Source: Acetobacter garciniae
GTDB taxonomy: Bacteria > Pseudomonadota > Alphaproteobacteria > Acetobacterales > Acetobacteraceae
DNA: 64,000 nt
Direction: 5' to 3'
Assembly: GCF_017377735.1 (NCBI RefSeq)
Contig: NZ_JAFVMH010000002.1
Location: 372,001-436,000, forward strand
Shown here: positions 46,516 through 55,996 of the stretch, in pieces
Numbering within the stretch: position 1 is the first letter of the stretch
Layout of the letters: each line of letters starts with the position of its first letter
Translations under genes and position numbers: made by a program
The notes under the pieces: model-generated
Seen by the model: the letters and a program-made list of their open reading frames with translations, nothing else
Told to the model about the DNA's origin: nothing
Database searches by the model: none

Positions 46516-47939
46516 GAAAAATCCTGTGCCTGCTGCCCCTTTTCCTTGCCGGCTGTTCCTGGCTTGCGCCGGAGTACAGGCGGCCTGTCCCAACGTTGCC
46601 CGCGACATGGAACGGTGCGCGCGTTGTCCCCCGCGACGACCGCGCATGGTGGCAGCGATACGGCGATCCGGTGCTTGATGAACTGGAGGCCGAAGCCGCC
46701 CGGCATAACGATGATCTCGCTCTGGCAAAAAGCAGCCTGTCGCAGGCACAGGCGCAATATAGCTACGCTTTTGCGAACCAGCTTCCCTCTCTTTCCGTTG
46801 CGGGGAGCGATGCTTACGGCAAGTTTGCCGATGGCAGGGTGCGGGCCATGGGGCAGAGTTTCCGTTTTCCCGGCAAGACGAGCAATTTCGGCTTTGTCGG
46901 CGGGGTGCTGAATTACGAACTGGATCTGTGGGGCAAGAACGCCAGCCTCAGCAACGCGGCCAAGGCTGGCGTTCAGGGGGCGGTTTATGCGCAGGATGCA
47001 GCCCGCCTGTCGGTGGCGGCCGGGGTTGCCAAGCTCTATTTCAGCCTGCGCGCACTCGATCGCAATGTCGCCATTTTGCAGGACAGCATAAGAACGCAGG
47101 ACGATATTCTCGCCCTTGTGCAGCACCAATACGATGTTGGTGCCGTCGATGCCCTGCTGCTGCAGGACGCGACAGAGCGCCGGGACGCCGTCCATGCGGC
47201 CTTGCCCGACATGGAAGACCAGCGCAACAATGCGGAAACGGCATTGTCCGTTCTGGTCGGGCGTTCGCCGCAGGATATCGTCCAGACCGGCATTGCCAGG
47301 GGACGGCCCTTGGACGAACTGAGCGTGCCCGAGCCCACGCCATCGGTCCTGCCGTCAGAGCTTCTGGAACGTCGCCCCGACATTGCCATGCATGAGCAGA
47401 TGCTGATCGCGAGCAATTTCAACATCGGTTACGCGCGCGCGGCCTATTTCCCCAGTATTTCGCTGGCCTCCCTTGCCGGGGTGAACAATATCGATATCGA
47501 CAATCTCTATCGGGCCACCAGCCGGTCCTGGACATTGGGTGCGGCCATGGCGGCCCCTGTTCTCGATTTCGGGCGTACGGAAAGTGGCGTGAAACTTGCA
47601 AAGGCCAACAGGGACCAGCAGGTTGTCCTGTATCAGCAGTCCATCCGCACGGCGTTCAAGGAGGTCCGCGACGCGCTTTTGGCACAGAACACGGCGTCGG
47701 AACGCGATACCGACACCCTTGCCCGCAACGACGCGGCTGCGCAGACACTCCGCCTGATGACGCTGCGCCTTCAGCAGGGATATGCGAGCCAGATCGATGT
47801 GCTGGCCGCACAATCCACCGTGCAACTGGCAGAGCTTTCCCGCGTGAAGGCACGGCTGCAACGGCTGGATGCGTCGGTCGATCTCTACAGGGCGACGGGC
47901 GGTGGATTTACGGCCGCCCCCGTGAAGGAAAAGAAGTAG
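46512..47939 (+). CDS. Outer-membrane efflux channel (NodT/OprM family lipoprotein)
   Basis: A 475-residue TolC-like channel. The lipobox LAGC (Cys15) follows a short signal peptide. The PEYRRPVPTLPATW start is typical of NodT-type channels, and two repeat halves of the outer-membrane efflux domain follow (LPSLSVAGSDAYG; YELDLWGKNASLSNA; GYARAAYFPSISLASLAG; DFGRTESGVKLAKANRDQ). ATGA overlap with the pump. This completes a tetR-adaptor-pump-channel operon. Confidence 0.9.
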   Translation: MRKILCLLPLFLAGCSWLAPEYRRPVPTLPATWNGARVVPRDDRAWWQRYGDPVLDELEAEAARHNDDLALAKSSLSQAQAQYSYAFANQLPSLSVAGSDAYGKFADGRVRAMGQSFRFPGKTSNFGFVGGVLNYELDLWGKNASLSNAAKAGVQGAVYAQDAARLSVAAGVAKLYFSLRALDRNVAILQDSIRTQDDILALVQHQYDVGAVDALLLQDATERRDAVHAALPDMEDQRNNAETALSVLVGRSPQDIVQTGIARGRPLDELSVPEPTPSVLPSELLERRPDIAMHEQMLIASNFNIGYARAAYFPSISLASLAGVNNIDIDNLYRATSRSWTLGAAMAAPVLDFGRTESGVKLAKANRDQQVVLYQQSIRTAFKEVRDALLAQNTASERDTDTLARNDAAAQTLRLMTLRLQQGYASQIDVLAAQSTVQLAELSRVKARLQRLDASVDLYRATGGGFTAAPVKEKK

Positions 47940-47988
47940 AGCGCGGCTGAAGAAATCCTCCCCATCGCAACGCCCTGATCAAGACTGG

Positions 47989-48070
47989 TAAAAGTTTTTG
48001 GTGAAGCTTTTTTCAAAAAGCTTCAAAGAATGTCACCTTTTTAAAAAAAAGGCGACACCCAAAACTTTTA
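47989..48070 (+). repeat. Dispersed double-hairpin repeat, copy D (full)
   Basis: It is nearly identical to copy C, with outer arms taaaagtttttggtg and cacccaaaacttttat and both inner hairpins. It lies between the convergent efflux channel and O-methyltransferase genes and supplies the stop codon of the latter, so the repeat inserted at, or coevolved with, the gene end. Confidence 0.85.
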
Positions 48071-48724
48071 TCTATTGAATGCTGCATCCGGTTCGAAGCG
48101 GCTGACCTCAATCCCCGTGCCCACCGGCAGCAGCACACTGGACATGCCGGGCAGGGCGCGAATGGCGAGGCCATAGCGCTTGACGTCTTCCGTTCCGGGC
48201 CGGATCATGTTGTCCGCCACGATGATCGCCCCCGGGTTAAGGCGCGGATAGAACGCTTCCAGACAGGGAACGTAAAGATCCTTCCACAGATCGACAAAAA
48301 CGAAATCGACCTTCCGGGCAAGATCCCCGATCATGGAAACGGCATCGCCCACACGAAAATCGATCCAGTCGGCCAGCCCGGCCTTTTCCGCCATCTCGCG
48401 CGCATGGGCAGATTTGTAGCCGTGCAGTTCCATGGTAATCAGTTTTCCACCCGTCGCGCGGGCGGCCTCGGCCAGCCAGATCCCGGAATAGCCGAAGGAT
48501 GTGCCCAGTTCGAGAATGGTCGGGCTGGGCAGGCTGCGGGCCAGGATGTTCATGACCTGCCCCGTCTCCGGCCCGATGGCGCGCATGCGCTGATCGTGCC
48601 CGCCGTCGCGGCCGCCCGGGGCCTCCTCCCGCGGGCGGCTGCGTTCTTCCTGCATCCGGGCGTGGTAGAGGTCCAGAACCGCCTTTATCCTGTCATCCAT
48701 CCTGTCATCCATGTCATGCTCCAT
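48068..48724 (-). CDS. SAM-dependent O-methyltransferase
   Basis: A 218-residue class I methyltransferase resembling the catechol/caffeoyl-CoA O-methyltransferase group: SAM-binding TILELGTSFGYSGIWLAEA (about 69-87), acidic ITMELHGYKSAHA, then VDFVFVDLWKDLYVPCLEA and IIVADNMIRPG. It transfers methyl to a small hydroxylated substrate, possibly a phenolic. It starts 17 bases after the PadR gene and is probably in its operon. A tandem unit (MDDRMDDR) near the start reflects a short DNA repeat and leaves the exact start open. Confidence 0.8.
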   Translation of the reverse strand: MEHDMDDRMDDRIKAVLDLYHARMQEERSRPREEAPGGRDGGHDQRMRAIGPETGQVMNILARSLPSPTILELGTSFGYSGIWLAEAARATGGKLITMELHGYKSAHAREMAEKAGLADWIDFRVGDAVSMIGDLARKVDFVFVDLWKDLYVPCLEAFYPRLNPGAIIVADNMIRPGTEDVKRYGLAIRALPGMSSVLLPVGTGIEVSRFEPDAAFNR

Positions 48725-48741
48725 CCGGTGCGGGGTTGTGC

Positions 48742-49329
48742 TCAGGCCTGTTCGATCGCGCGGGCGGCATCGTCCAGCACTGCGGCGATACGGGCTTCGG
48801 CTTGTAAGTCCAGGCTGGCGTTGCGCAGCCGCAGCCGTAATGCGGTCTTCAGGTTTTCCATCGCCCGCACTACCGGGGCGGATGTATTCCTGCCACCCCC
48901 TTTGCCCTGGTCATCGGTGCTGGCGGCACGTGCAAGGATTTCTTCAAGTGCGGGCTGGTTGGCGGCCAGGAAGGCAGCGCCTTCGGGGGTGATGCCGTAG
49001 CTTTTGCGCCCGTCTTGCTCGGTCGGGCGGATATAGCCTGCTTCTTCCAGCCAGGTGAGGGTGGGATAGATTACGCCGGGGCTGGGCGTGTAGCTGCCAC
49101 CGAATTTTTCCTCGATGGTCTTGATGAGTTCATAGCCATAGGTCGGATTTTCCGCACTCAGGCTGAGAACGAGCAGGCGCATTTCGCCATAGTCGAAAAG
49201 CCTGCGGCGTCCGCCGCGGCGACCGCCGCCCCGGCCGTGGTGACGGCGGGAACCGGCAACGCCCGACAGGCCTTCGGGAGAGAAAACGTGGCGGTTGCGA
49301 CCGCCCTGGTGTCTGTTTCTGTGTTTCAT
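48742..49329 (-). CDS. PadR-family transcriptional regulator
   Basis: A 195-residue PadR-type repressor. An unusual first 45 residues, rich in Arg, Gly and His (RRHHGRGGGRRGGRRR), precede the winged-helix domain (LLVLSLSAENPTYGYELIKT, VIYPTLTWLEEAGYI, then RKSYGITPEGAAFL). The C-terminal helix for dimerisation follows. ATG 49329 is chosen because the longer frame runs through the palindromic operator. PadR proteins often respond to phenolic acids, which fits the adjacent O-methyltransferase. Confidence 0.85.
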   Translation of the reverse strand: MKHRNRHQGGRNRHVFSPEGLSGVAGSRRHHGRGGGRRGGRRRLFDYGEMRLLVLSLSAENPTYGYELIKTIEEKFGGSYTPSPGVIYPTLTWLEEAGYIRPTEQDGRKSYGITPEGAAFLAANQPALEEILARAASTDDQGKGGGRNTSAPVVRAMENLKTALRLRLRNASLDLQAEARIAAVLDDAARAIEQA

Positions 49330-49344
49330 GATTCCCGATATAAG

Positions 49345-49377
49345 TCTCGATATATCGTAAGTCAAGATATATCGAGA
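49345..49377. promoter_or_regulatory. Candidate PadR operator
   Basis: A perfect 12-bp inverted repeat, tctcgatatatc and gatatatcgaga, with 9 bases between the arms, directly upstream of the PadR-family start. The atat...atat core is typical of PadR operators. Likely autoregulation. Confidence 0.65.
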
Positions 49378-49444
49378 TATGTTTTTATTCGGCAGGGCGC
49401 GTGTTGCCCCGTATGGATCGGGTATCCAAATATCTACAATATTT

Positions 49445-49954
49445 TCAAAGGGATACAGGATCACCCATTGGGGCGACAATGATCGATGCTTCCTGAACGG
49501 CCAGGCCGCGCTCGGCCATGAGCAGGCGCAGCACGGCCGTGATTTCGCACGAATCGCAGGGAATTTTCCGTCCCGTCCCGGCTTCGACAAAGGTGATCAT
49601 GGGGCCCGCCCGGCGCGCGGTACTCACGCGGTACCGCCAGATACGGTCCACCCCTGCGTCGCGGCGCAGCACGTCATGCTCGACCAGAAGGTTCAGGTTC
49701 CGCTGGATCGATCCCTGGCTTGGCGGGTGGCCTTCCACCATGGCCGCAATCGTCTTCCAGATCGCGATCGTGGTGGCTGCGTTCCCGGTTTTTAGAATGC
49801 CATGCAGCAGCACGCGGCGCAGGTCGGTCATTTTCAGCCCCGATTCCCCGCAGCGTTCCTCCAGCGCCAGAACCTGCTGGGCATTCGCCCCCATGCCCGG
49901 ACGAATCCGGTGGCTGTCCGCCCGCGACCGACGATGTTCAGGAAAGACAGGCAT
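49445..49954 (-). CDS. Fur-family-like regulator lacking the usual metal-site histidines
   Basis: A 169-residue winged-helix protein that threads onto the Fur fold: a GLKMTDLRRVLLHGI start to the DNA-binding domain, SQGSIQRNLNLLVEHDVLRR as recognition region, and a C-terminal dimer domain (IPCDSCEITAVLRLLMAERG, QEASIIVAPMG). The canonical Fur HHDH cluster is not seen; that stretch reads AGPMITFVEAGTG. One CxxC (CDSC) remains. It is last in exbB-exbD-tonB, starting 30 bases after tonB, so iron-linked control is plausible. Family assignment is by pattern only. Confidence 0.5.
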   Translation of the reverse strand: MPVFPEHRRSRADSHRIRPGMGANAQQVLALEERCGESGLKMTDLRRVLLHGILKTGNAATTIAIWKTIAAMVEGHPPSQGSIQRNLNLLVEHDVLRRDAGVDRIWRYRVSTARRAGPMITFVEAGTGRKIPCDSCEITAVLRLLMAERGLAVQEASIIVAPMGDPVSL

Positions 49955-49984
49955 GGAATGATCCTTTTACGATCTGCACAAATG

Positions 49985-50836
49985 TCAGGTCCGGTCCTTG
50001 TTGAGGTAGAATTCGACAGGCACGCTCAGGATAATCGGATCGCCCTTCACGTCGTCGGGTGGGGCAGGCAGCGGGTCCGCGCGGCTGGGCAGGGACACGG
50101 CTTCCTGGTCCAGCAGCGCATGGCCCGAACCCCCCTTCAGCCTGACCCAGAGCACATGCCCCCTGCGGTCCATGGAAAAGGTGACTGTCGGTGCCCCTTC
50201 CTGGTGTTCGGCCTGGGCCGCAGCGGGGTAGCGCTTGAATTTTTCCAGTCGTGCCAGCAAGGCGCCCTGCCACGTCATGGTTTCCTGCGAATGGGACGAG
50301 GATGCCCCAGGGGCCGGAGCCGCCTGGGCAGGTGCGGGCGGTGCATCGGAGGAAGGAGGGGCCGTGGTTTCCGTCGCGGGTGACAGCGCATCGGGTGCTT
50401 TCACCTGCTGGGTGGGAACGGGCTTGACCTTCTTCTTCAGCGGCTTGGGTTTTTCGGGCTTGGGCACCGGCACGGGCGGATTGGGCGCGGGCGATGGCGG
50501 GGCCATGACCTTGGGCGGCGGGTCGGGCTGGGGAATGACCTGGGCGAGCGTCTGCTGCGGGCCGATCGCCGCATCGCTCGGCGGTGTGGGGGCCGACACG
50601 GGTTCGGGCGCCATGTCGATGGCAATCGCAGCCGGGGGTGGTTCGGGTGCGGCCATGACCGGCGCAGGCAGGTGCGTGACCCACCAGATGACACCGCCTG
50701 TTACCGCCATGACCGCCAGAAAGGACAGGCCCCAGCGCAGCGCATCCTCGCGCTGTGTCCGGCGTAACTGGTTACGCTGCCATTGGGCGAAGGTGGATGG
50801 GGCGGCGGCATCCATACTCTGTGCCGTGCTGCTCAC
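49985..50836 (-). CDS. tonB: TonB energy-transducing protein
   Basis: A 283-residue TonB: one N-terminal membrane span (GLSFLAVMAVTGGVIWWV, about 36-53), a long Pro-rich, Pro/Lys periplasmic spacer (about 60-170) and a C-terminal TonB domain (ALLARLEKFKRYPAAAQAEH; VRLKGGSGHALLDQEAVSL) that contacts TonB boxes of outer-membrane receptors. It overlaps exbD by 4 bases. Confidence 0.9.
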   Translation of the reverse strand: MSSTAQSMDAAAPSTFAQWQRNQLRRTQREDALRWGLSFLAVMAVTGGVIWWVTHLPAPVMAAPEPPPAAIAIDMAPEPVSAPTPPSDAAIGPQQTLAQVIPQPDPPPKVMAPPSPAPNPPVPVPKPEKPKPLKKKVKPVPTQQVKAPDALSPATETTAPPSSDAPPAPAQAAPAPGASSSHSQETMTWQGALLARLEKFKRYPAAAQAEHQEGAPTVTFSMDRRGHVLWVRLKGGSGHALLDQEAVSLPSRADPLPAPPDDVKGDPIILSVPVEFYLNKDRT

Positions 50837-51321
50837 GGCGCGCCTTCCGCGGCGGGTGCGGCCGGGGGAGCAGCGCCGGGGGTCACCATGCCTGCCTCCT
50901 GGCCTTCTTCCTGCCCCTGCAGGTTGACCAGGGCCACCTTGAGGTATCCCGCAGTGCGCAGCTTATCCATGACCCCCATCAGCGTGCCGTAATCCACCGT
51001 CTTGTCGGCGCGCAGGAAGATGCGCTCGTCCTTGTTGCCTTTCGTCGCCGTTTCCAGTGCTGCGGGCAGGGCATCGGTGCTGATGTCGTCCTCGCCCAGG
51101 GCCAGGCCGTGGTCTGCCTTGACGGTCAGGAACACCGGATCGTCCGGCCGGGGGGCCGGCTTTTCGGTGGAGGAGGGCAGGTCCACCGGCACGTTCACCG
51201 TGGTCAGCGGGGCGGTGACCATGAAGATCACGAGCAGCACCAGCATGACGTCGATGAACGGGGTGACGTTGATCTCGCTGGCCTCATGCGGGCTTTCATC
51301 GGTGTGGCGGATGCGGATCAT
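50833..51321 (-). CDS. exbD: ExbD proton-channel protein
   Basis: A 162-residue ExbD: one span with the essential Asp (Asp24 in NVTPFIDVMLVLLVIFMV) and a periplasmic domain (FLRADKTVDYGTLMGVMDKL). An Ala/Pro/Gly-rich tail of about 20 residues ends it. It pairs with ExbB to energise TonB and starts 5 bases after exbB. Confidence 0.92.
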   Translation of the reverse strand: MIRIRHTDESPHEASEINVTPFIDVMLVLLVIFMVTAPLTTVNVPVDLPSSTEKPAPRPDDPVFLTVKADHGLALGEDDISTDALPAALETATKGNKDERIFLRADKTVDYGTLMGVMDKLRTAGYLKVALVNLQGQEEGQEAGMVTPGAAPPAAPAAEGAP

Positions 51322-51326
51322 GCCGC

Positions 51327-52079
<753 letters not shown>

Positions 52080-52179
52080 GGCAGGGGATCCCTTCAGGCG
52101 GGGTGGAGCGTCGTGCAACGGCAGAACGCCCCGTGCTGTCGAAAATTTTGTCAGATATATGGCGTATCCGCGCATATTA

Positions 52180-52200
52180 TGCAACTAAGAATCGGTTGCA
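52180..52200. promoter_or_regulatory. Fur-box-like palindrome upstream of exbB
   Basis: The 21-bp dyad tgcaac-N9-gttgca lies in an AT-rich stretch about 100 bases before exbB. It has the TGCAA...TTGCA form of alphaproteobacterial Fur boxes and matches the site before the TonB receptor at about 15 of 21 positions when that site is reversed. Confidence 0.5.
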
Positions 52201-52783
52201 TTACCAGATCGGCGCAATGCCCCGTCCATGGATGCCGGAAAAGACCGGTGCTCGTGCATAGTAAACGTATTGACGTCCGACGAACTGGCATACTGCTGCG
52301 CATTGCGGGAGGGAATGGATCGACCGCAGGAGGTAGCTAAAAATCAGCCCGCCGGGATGAAGGTCGGCTTCCCAGCTTCCTTCATCTTCGGACACCGGCG
52401 GGGAACTGGGAACGCCCGCATTACGGGCACGGCCTCGGGGCGCGCGGGTGACAAGACGATCCAGCCTGATGCTGAAAGTGATTTTCGCATCCGCACCGAT
52501 GTGTCATCCACATTTTTCCCGGCAGGACCGGAGGGGCGACCCGGTGGATGTCCCCCCTCCGGCCTTGATAAATGGTAAAAGATTACTGAAAATACAAGAT
52601 TCTTTGCGAATTTGATCAATGCATCCGGGTGATCGGGCAGGGCATGGAAGACAGCAAGCGGGCCATTCCGGGCCTGACATCGACCGATTGCAAACTGATC
52701 CGCAAAGGGACGGAGCTGTGACGAATCCGCAACATCAACGCCTATGAAATGGGGCTGCGCCGGAAGCGGACGGATTTTGTTGT
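52201..52783. other. Long leader/intergenic region before the TonB receptor
   Basis: Nearly 600 bases without a confident gene. A minus-strand GTG frame at 52201-52395 would give 64 residues but has no known match. A perfect 9-bp stem hairpin (ccggagggg/cccctccgg, 17-base loop) is at 52527-52561. The promoter for the receptor should be near the Fur-box-like site at 52784. Confidence 0.4.
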
Positions 52784-52804
52784 TGCGAGTGGTTATTATT
52801 TGCA
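52784..52804. promoter_or_regulatory. Fur-box-like palindrome upstream of TonB receptor
   Basis: The 21-bp element tgcgagtggttattatttgca, of which the ends tgc and gca match the exbB site, starts 97 bases before the receptor ATG. Reversed, it shares about 15 of 21 bases with the exbB site (TGCAA-x-TAA core). Confidence 0.5.
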
Positions 52805-52880
52805 TATAAGGCAGGCTCTCGTGAAGACACACGGTCTCGTTAATATGCGGGCGCATCCGCCCCCGCTGAGTGAGGTGAGA

Positions 52881-55166
52881 ATGGAACAATCTGGTCGCGC
52901 CAGTTCCCCGGCAAGGCGTTTCGGGATGGCAATTATGTTGGGCGTTACCGCCGGTGTCGGGCTGATCGAAGGCGAGGCCGACGCCCAGGACAACAAGACC
53001 GACCCCGAAGCCACGGATTCCGCCATCAAGCTTCCCGCGGTCCGCGTTCGTGGGGAAGATACGCCCCATGACATTCCCAATACGAACGAGATGACGCTCG
53101 ATATCGGACGGATGCCCACATCGGTGCGCGAGACGCCGCAGGTCATCAATGTCGTGCCGCAGGAAATCATCAAGGAACAGCGCCTTTACACGCTGGACCA
53201 GGCACTGGCGAATGTTCCGGGCATTACATTGTCCACCGGCGAAGGGCGTGGCGGCCTGAACGGTGACCAGTTCCGCATTCGCGGCCAGCAGGCGCGTGGC
53301 GATGTCTATACCGACGGGTTGAAGGATTTTGGAACATATACGCGTGACATTTTCGATATCGAGAATGTCGAGGTCATCAAGGGCCCGGCTGGCGAGTATT
53401 TCGGGGCGGCCAATCTTGGCGGGTTGATCAATGAGTCCCTCAAGAAAGCGCATGCGGGTACATCGTATAATTACGATCAGGCCTTTGGCAGCGCAGGCCT
53501 GTATCGTGGGCAGGCGGATGTCAATTACGGGATCAATGACAATGTCGCCCTGCGTATCAACGGCATGTACAACCAGAGCGGCGTGCAGGATCGGGACTAT
53601 GTCTATTCCAACCGCTACGGTGCGGCTGTCGATCTTGGCGTAGGGCTGAAGAGCAAGACCACGTGGCACCTGAACTGGCGCTGGCTGCATACCGATAGCA
53701 TACCCGATTACGGCGTTCCCATGATCCTGAAAGGGAATGTCTACCGTCCGATCACCAGCGAGGGGCTGAACCGCGATACGACCTACGCACGCAGCGCGGA
53801 CCGCGACAATTCCGATATCCACAGCCTGACATCGTCCGTGAAATCGGAAATTGCATCCTGGTTTACATTCTCGAACAATACGCGTCTGACCAAATACGAA
53901 CGCAATTATGCCTCGACAACGCCGGGGGCGTGCAGCACCACGGCCTGCGTCAGCCAGTTCCTTGGTGGCGGCAATCCGGCCCTGACCTACGGCGCAGGCG
54001 GCGGTGCGGCCTATCTGTCCAAGGGTTGGGGTGCTGAAAATGTCATGATGGGCAATGCCCGTTTCAATACCGGCTTTGTAAAGCATGACCTCAAATTTGG
54101 CGTGGATGTGAATTACCAGGACGAAAACCGCTATGTCGGAACCTGGTATAATCGTACCAATACCCAGACGATCCGCAATTCATCCCACACGTCCAATGGC
54201 GCTTATATTACTTTTCCCCGGTCGCAGATGGCCAATTCCGACGAACGCGACGTGGGTCTGTTCATTTCCGATCATATCCAGCTGACAAAGCAGCTTGCCC
54301 TGTTCGGTTCCGTGCGGTGGGATGCGTTCCAGTCCACATTCGCGGGTTATCAGCTATCGACAACGCCCGTGTCACGCCAGAAGCAGAACGCCGACAGGTG
54401 GAGCCCGTCGGGCAGCATCGTCTATTCGCCGCTCGATGCGTCCTCCTTCTATTTCACCTTTTCGCGGTCCTACAAGCCGATCGGCACGGATGTTTCGTCC
54501 CAGGTCACGATCCTGGCAAGCGATACGGCGCAAAACAATGCCAACTTCAAGCCGCAGCGCAGCGATCTGTTCGAATTCGGCAACAAGACCGACTTCTTCA
54601 ACAAGCGTCTGGGAATGGGGATCGCGTTCTTCCAGATCAGCCAGAACAATTCCTACTATTACGATGAAAACGGCGATGTCGTAACCGGTTTCAGCGACTC
54701 TGGCGTTGGCCTGCGCACGCGCGGCGTCGAACTGAGCCTGACCGGCAAGATCACCAAAAACTGGGATATTTACGGCTCCTATTCCTATATGGACGGGCGG
54801 ATCACCCATAGTGCCGCCTATGACGGCAATCAGGCCCCCGGTGTTTCACACAACAATTTTTCTCTCTGGTCGTCCTATAACGTGTCGGATCATCTGCTGA
54901 ACCCGGGCTGGGGGGTTCTCAAGGTTGCAGGTGGCGCACAATATGCATCCGGATACTGGGCCAATGGGGATTTCAGCAATTCTGCACGTATTCCCTATCA
55001 GTTTTCCCTCAATGGCATGCTGTCGTGGGAAATGAAGCACTACCGTGTTTCGTTCAACGCCAACAACATCACCGACCACCTGAATTACGCCTCCTCGTTC
55101 AGCACCAGCCGTGCCGTTCCTGGTCCTGGTCGCTCCTTCATCGGAAATATCGGCCTGACCTTCTGA
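52881..55166 (+). CDS. TonB-dependent siderophore receptor
   Basis: A 761-residue outer-membrane receptor. A signal peptide (MAIMLGVTAGVGLIEGEADA) leads to a plug domain (TPQVINVVPQEIIKEQRLYT; DFGTYTRDIFDIENVEVIKG; PAGEYFGAANLGG) and a beta-barrel ending in Phe (FIGNIGLTF). The plug pattern is that of ferric-siderophore receptors; there is no N-terminal STN signalling domain, and no sigma/anti-sigma pair nearby. ATG 52881 has GAGGTGA upstream; the longer frame at 52749 crosses the Fur-box-like site. It faces the exbB-exbD-tonB operon divergently. Substrate siderophore unknown. Confidence 0.9.
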   Translation: MEQSGRASSPARRFGMAIMLGVTAGVGLIEGEADAQDNKTDPEATDSAIKLPAVRVRGEDTPHDIPNTNEMTLDIGRMPTSVRETPQVINVVPQEIIKEQRLYTLDQALANVPGITLSTGEGRGGLNGDQFRIRGQQARGDVYTDGLKDFGTYTRDIFDIENVEVIKGPAGEYFGAANLGGLINESLKKAHAGTSYNYDQAFGSAGLYRGQADVNYGINDNVALRINGMYNQSGVQDRDYVYSNRYGAAVDLGVGLKSKTTWHLNWRWLHTDSIPDYGVPMILKGNVYRPITSEGLNRDTTYARSADRDNSDIHSLTSSVKSEIASWFTFSNNTRLTKYERNYASTTPGACSTTACVSQFLGGGNPALTYGAGGGAAYLSKGWGAENVMMGNARFNTGFVKHDLKFGVDVNYQDENRYVGTWYNRTNTQTIRNSSHTSNGAYITFPRSQMANSDERDVGLFISDHIQLTKQLALFGSVRWDAFQSTFAGYQLSTTPVSRQKQNADRWSPSGSIVYSPLDASSFYFTFSRSYKPIGTDVSSQVTILASDTAQNNANFKPQRSDLFEFGNKTDFFNKRLGMGIAFFQISQNNSYYYDENGDVVTGFSDSGVGLRTRGVELSLTGKITKNWDIYGSYSYMDGRITHSAAYDGNQAPGVSHNNFSLWSSYNVSDHLLNPGWGVLKVAGGAQYASGYWANGDFSNSARIPYQFSLNGMLSWEMKHYRVSFNANNITDHLNYASSFSTSRAVPGPGRSFIGNIGLTF

Positions 55167-55951
55167 TGAAAAACGACATGTTGGGGAGGGAACCCTCCCT
55201 CCCCGGCAATGGGCTGGATCAGGTGGAGATCCAGCTTCTGCTGGGGCAGATTTCCCTGGACAAGGGCGATTTCGCCCATGCGTTCGAGATGTTCGCGGTT
55301 GCAGCGCAAAGTGGCCAGCCCCGGGCCCTGAATATGCTCGGGCGCGTCTATGAACGGGGTTGGGGCGTGGAGCGCAGCGTAGCCCGCGCGCTGGACTATT
55401 TCGAAGCCGCGGCACAGGGCGGGGATGGCTGGGCGGATTTCAATATAGCCGATCTCTATCTTGCGGGGGACGGTGTGCCCCGCAATGTCGAACGTGCTTA
55501 TGAGCATTACCTTCGCGCGGCGCGCCGGGGGGTGGCCAAAGCCCTGAACATGCTGGGGCTTATGCATGAAAAAGACCTGCCGGGCGGACCCGACCCCGAT
55601 GGCGCACGCCTTTTCTTCGAAGCAGCAGCCCAGGGTGGCGATTGCTGGGCCTGTCTCAACATGGGGCGTCTGTGCCTGGACGGGAACGATATGCAAGCGG
55701 CAGCCCGGTGGTTCGAACGCTCCCTGCCCCTTGGATTTGCGCAATACTGGCTGGCCCTGGAGCGGGTGCTGGCCGATGCGGATAACGCGGTGTTCCAAAA
55801 CATCCTTATCGAAGCACGTCGCCGCCGCATGGCTAGCGAGGGCGGCACGGCAAACAGGGAACGGGCCGGCTGCCCCCCCCCCAGCCAGGTATGGTCCCGA
55901 CAGCGCTACCTGGAGATGGCGTCAAAAGCCTGCCCACAAAATATCCGGTAA
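55166..55951 (+). CDS. Sel1-like repeat protein coupled to the TonB receptor
   Basis: A 261-residue protein of Sel1/TPR repeats (for example ARALNMLGRVYERGWGVERS-type units at about 50-69, AKALNMLGLMHEKDLPGG, and CWACLNMGRLCLDGND). No signal peptide is visible, so it should be cytoplasmic. Its ATG shares a base with the receptor stop codon (TGATG), giving tight translational coupling. Such repeats bind other proteins; the partner is not known. ATG 55166 is the only start that avoids running back into the receptor gene. Confidence 0.85.
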   Translation: MKNDMLGREPSLPGNGLDQVEIQLLLGQISLDKGDFAHAFEMFAVAAQSGQPRALNMLGRVYERGWGVERSVARALDYFEAAAQGGDGWADFNIADLYLAGDGVPRNVERAYEHYLRAARRGVAKALNMLGLMHEKDLPGGPDPDGARLFFEAAAQGGDCWACLNMGRLCLDGNDMQAAARWFERSLPLGFAQYWLALERVLADADNAVFQNILIEARRRRMASEGGTANRERAGCPPPSQVWSRQRYLEMASKACPQNIR

Positions 55952-55956
55952 ATATA

Positions 55957-55996
55957 TTAAAAGTTTTTGGTGAAGCTTTTTTCAAAAAGCTTCAGA
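55957..55996 (+). repeat. Dispersed repeat, copy E (half copy, one hairpin)
   Basis: It contains ttaaaagtttttggtg and the gaagcttttttcaaaaagcttc hairpin; the second hairpin is missing or decayed into the following aacactttaaaaaaact. It lies between the convergent Sel1 and DUF1176 genes. Confidence 0.75.

Noticed and set aside
45070..46749. 559-residue antisense frame over the RND pump
   Set aside because: His/Gln-rich shadow of a conserved pump; no start signal.
48690..48715. Short tandem repeat at the start of the O-methyltransferase gene as a phase-variation tract
   Set aside because: The unit is a multiple of three and only two copies exist, so it cannot switch the frame.
52201..52395. 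64-residue GTG-started frame on the minus strand
   Set aside because: No ribosome-binding site or family match; lies in a leader region next to a regulatory palindrome.
52344..54086. 580-residue antisense frame over the TonB receptor
   Set aside because: It overlaps a receptor with clear plug and barrel motifs, and has no recognisable domain or start site.
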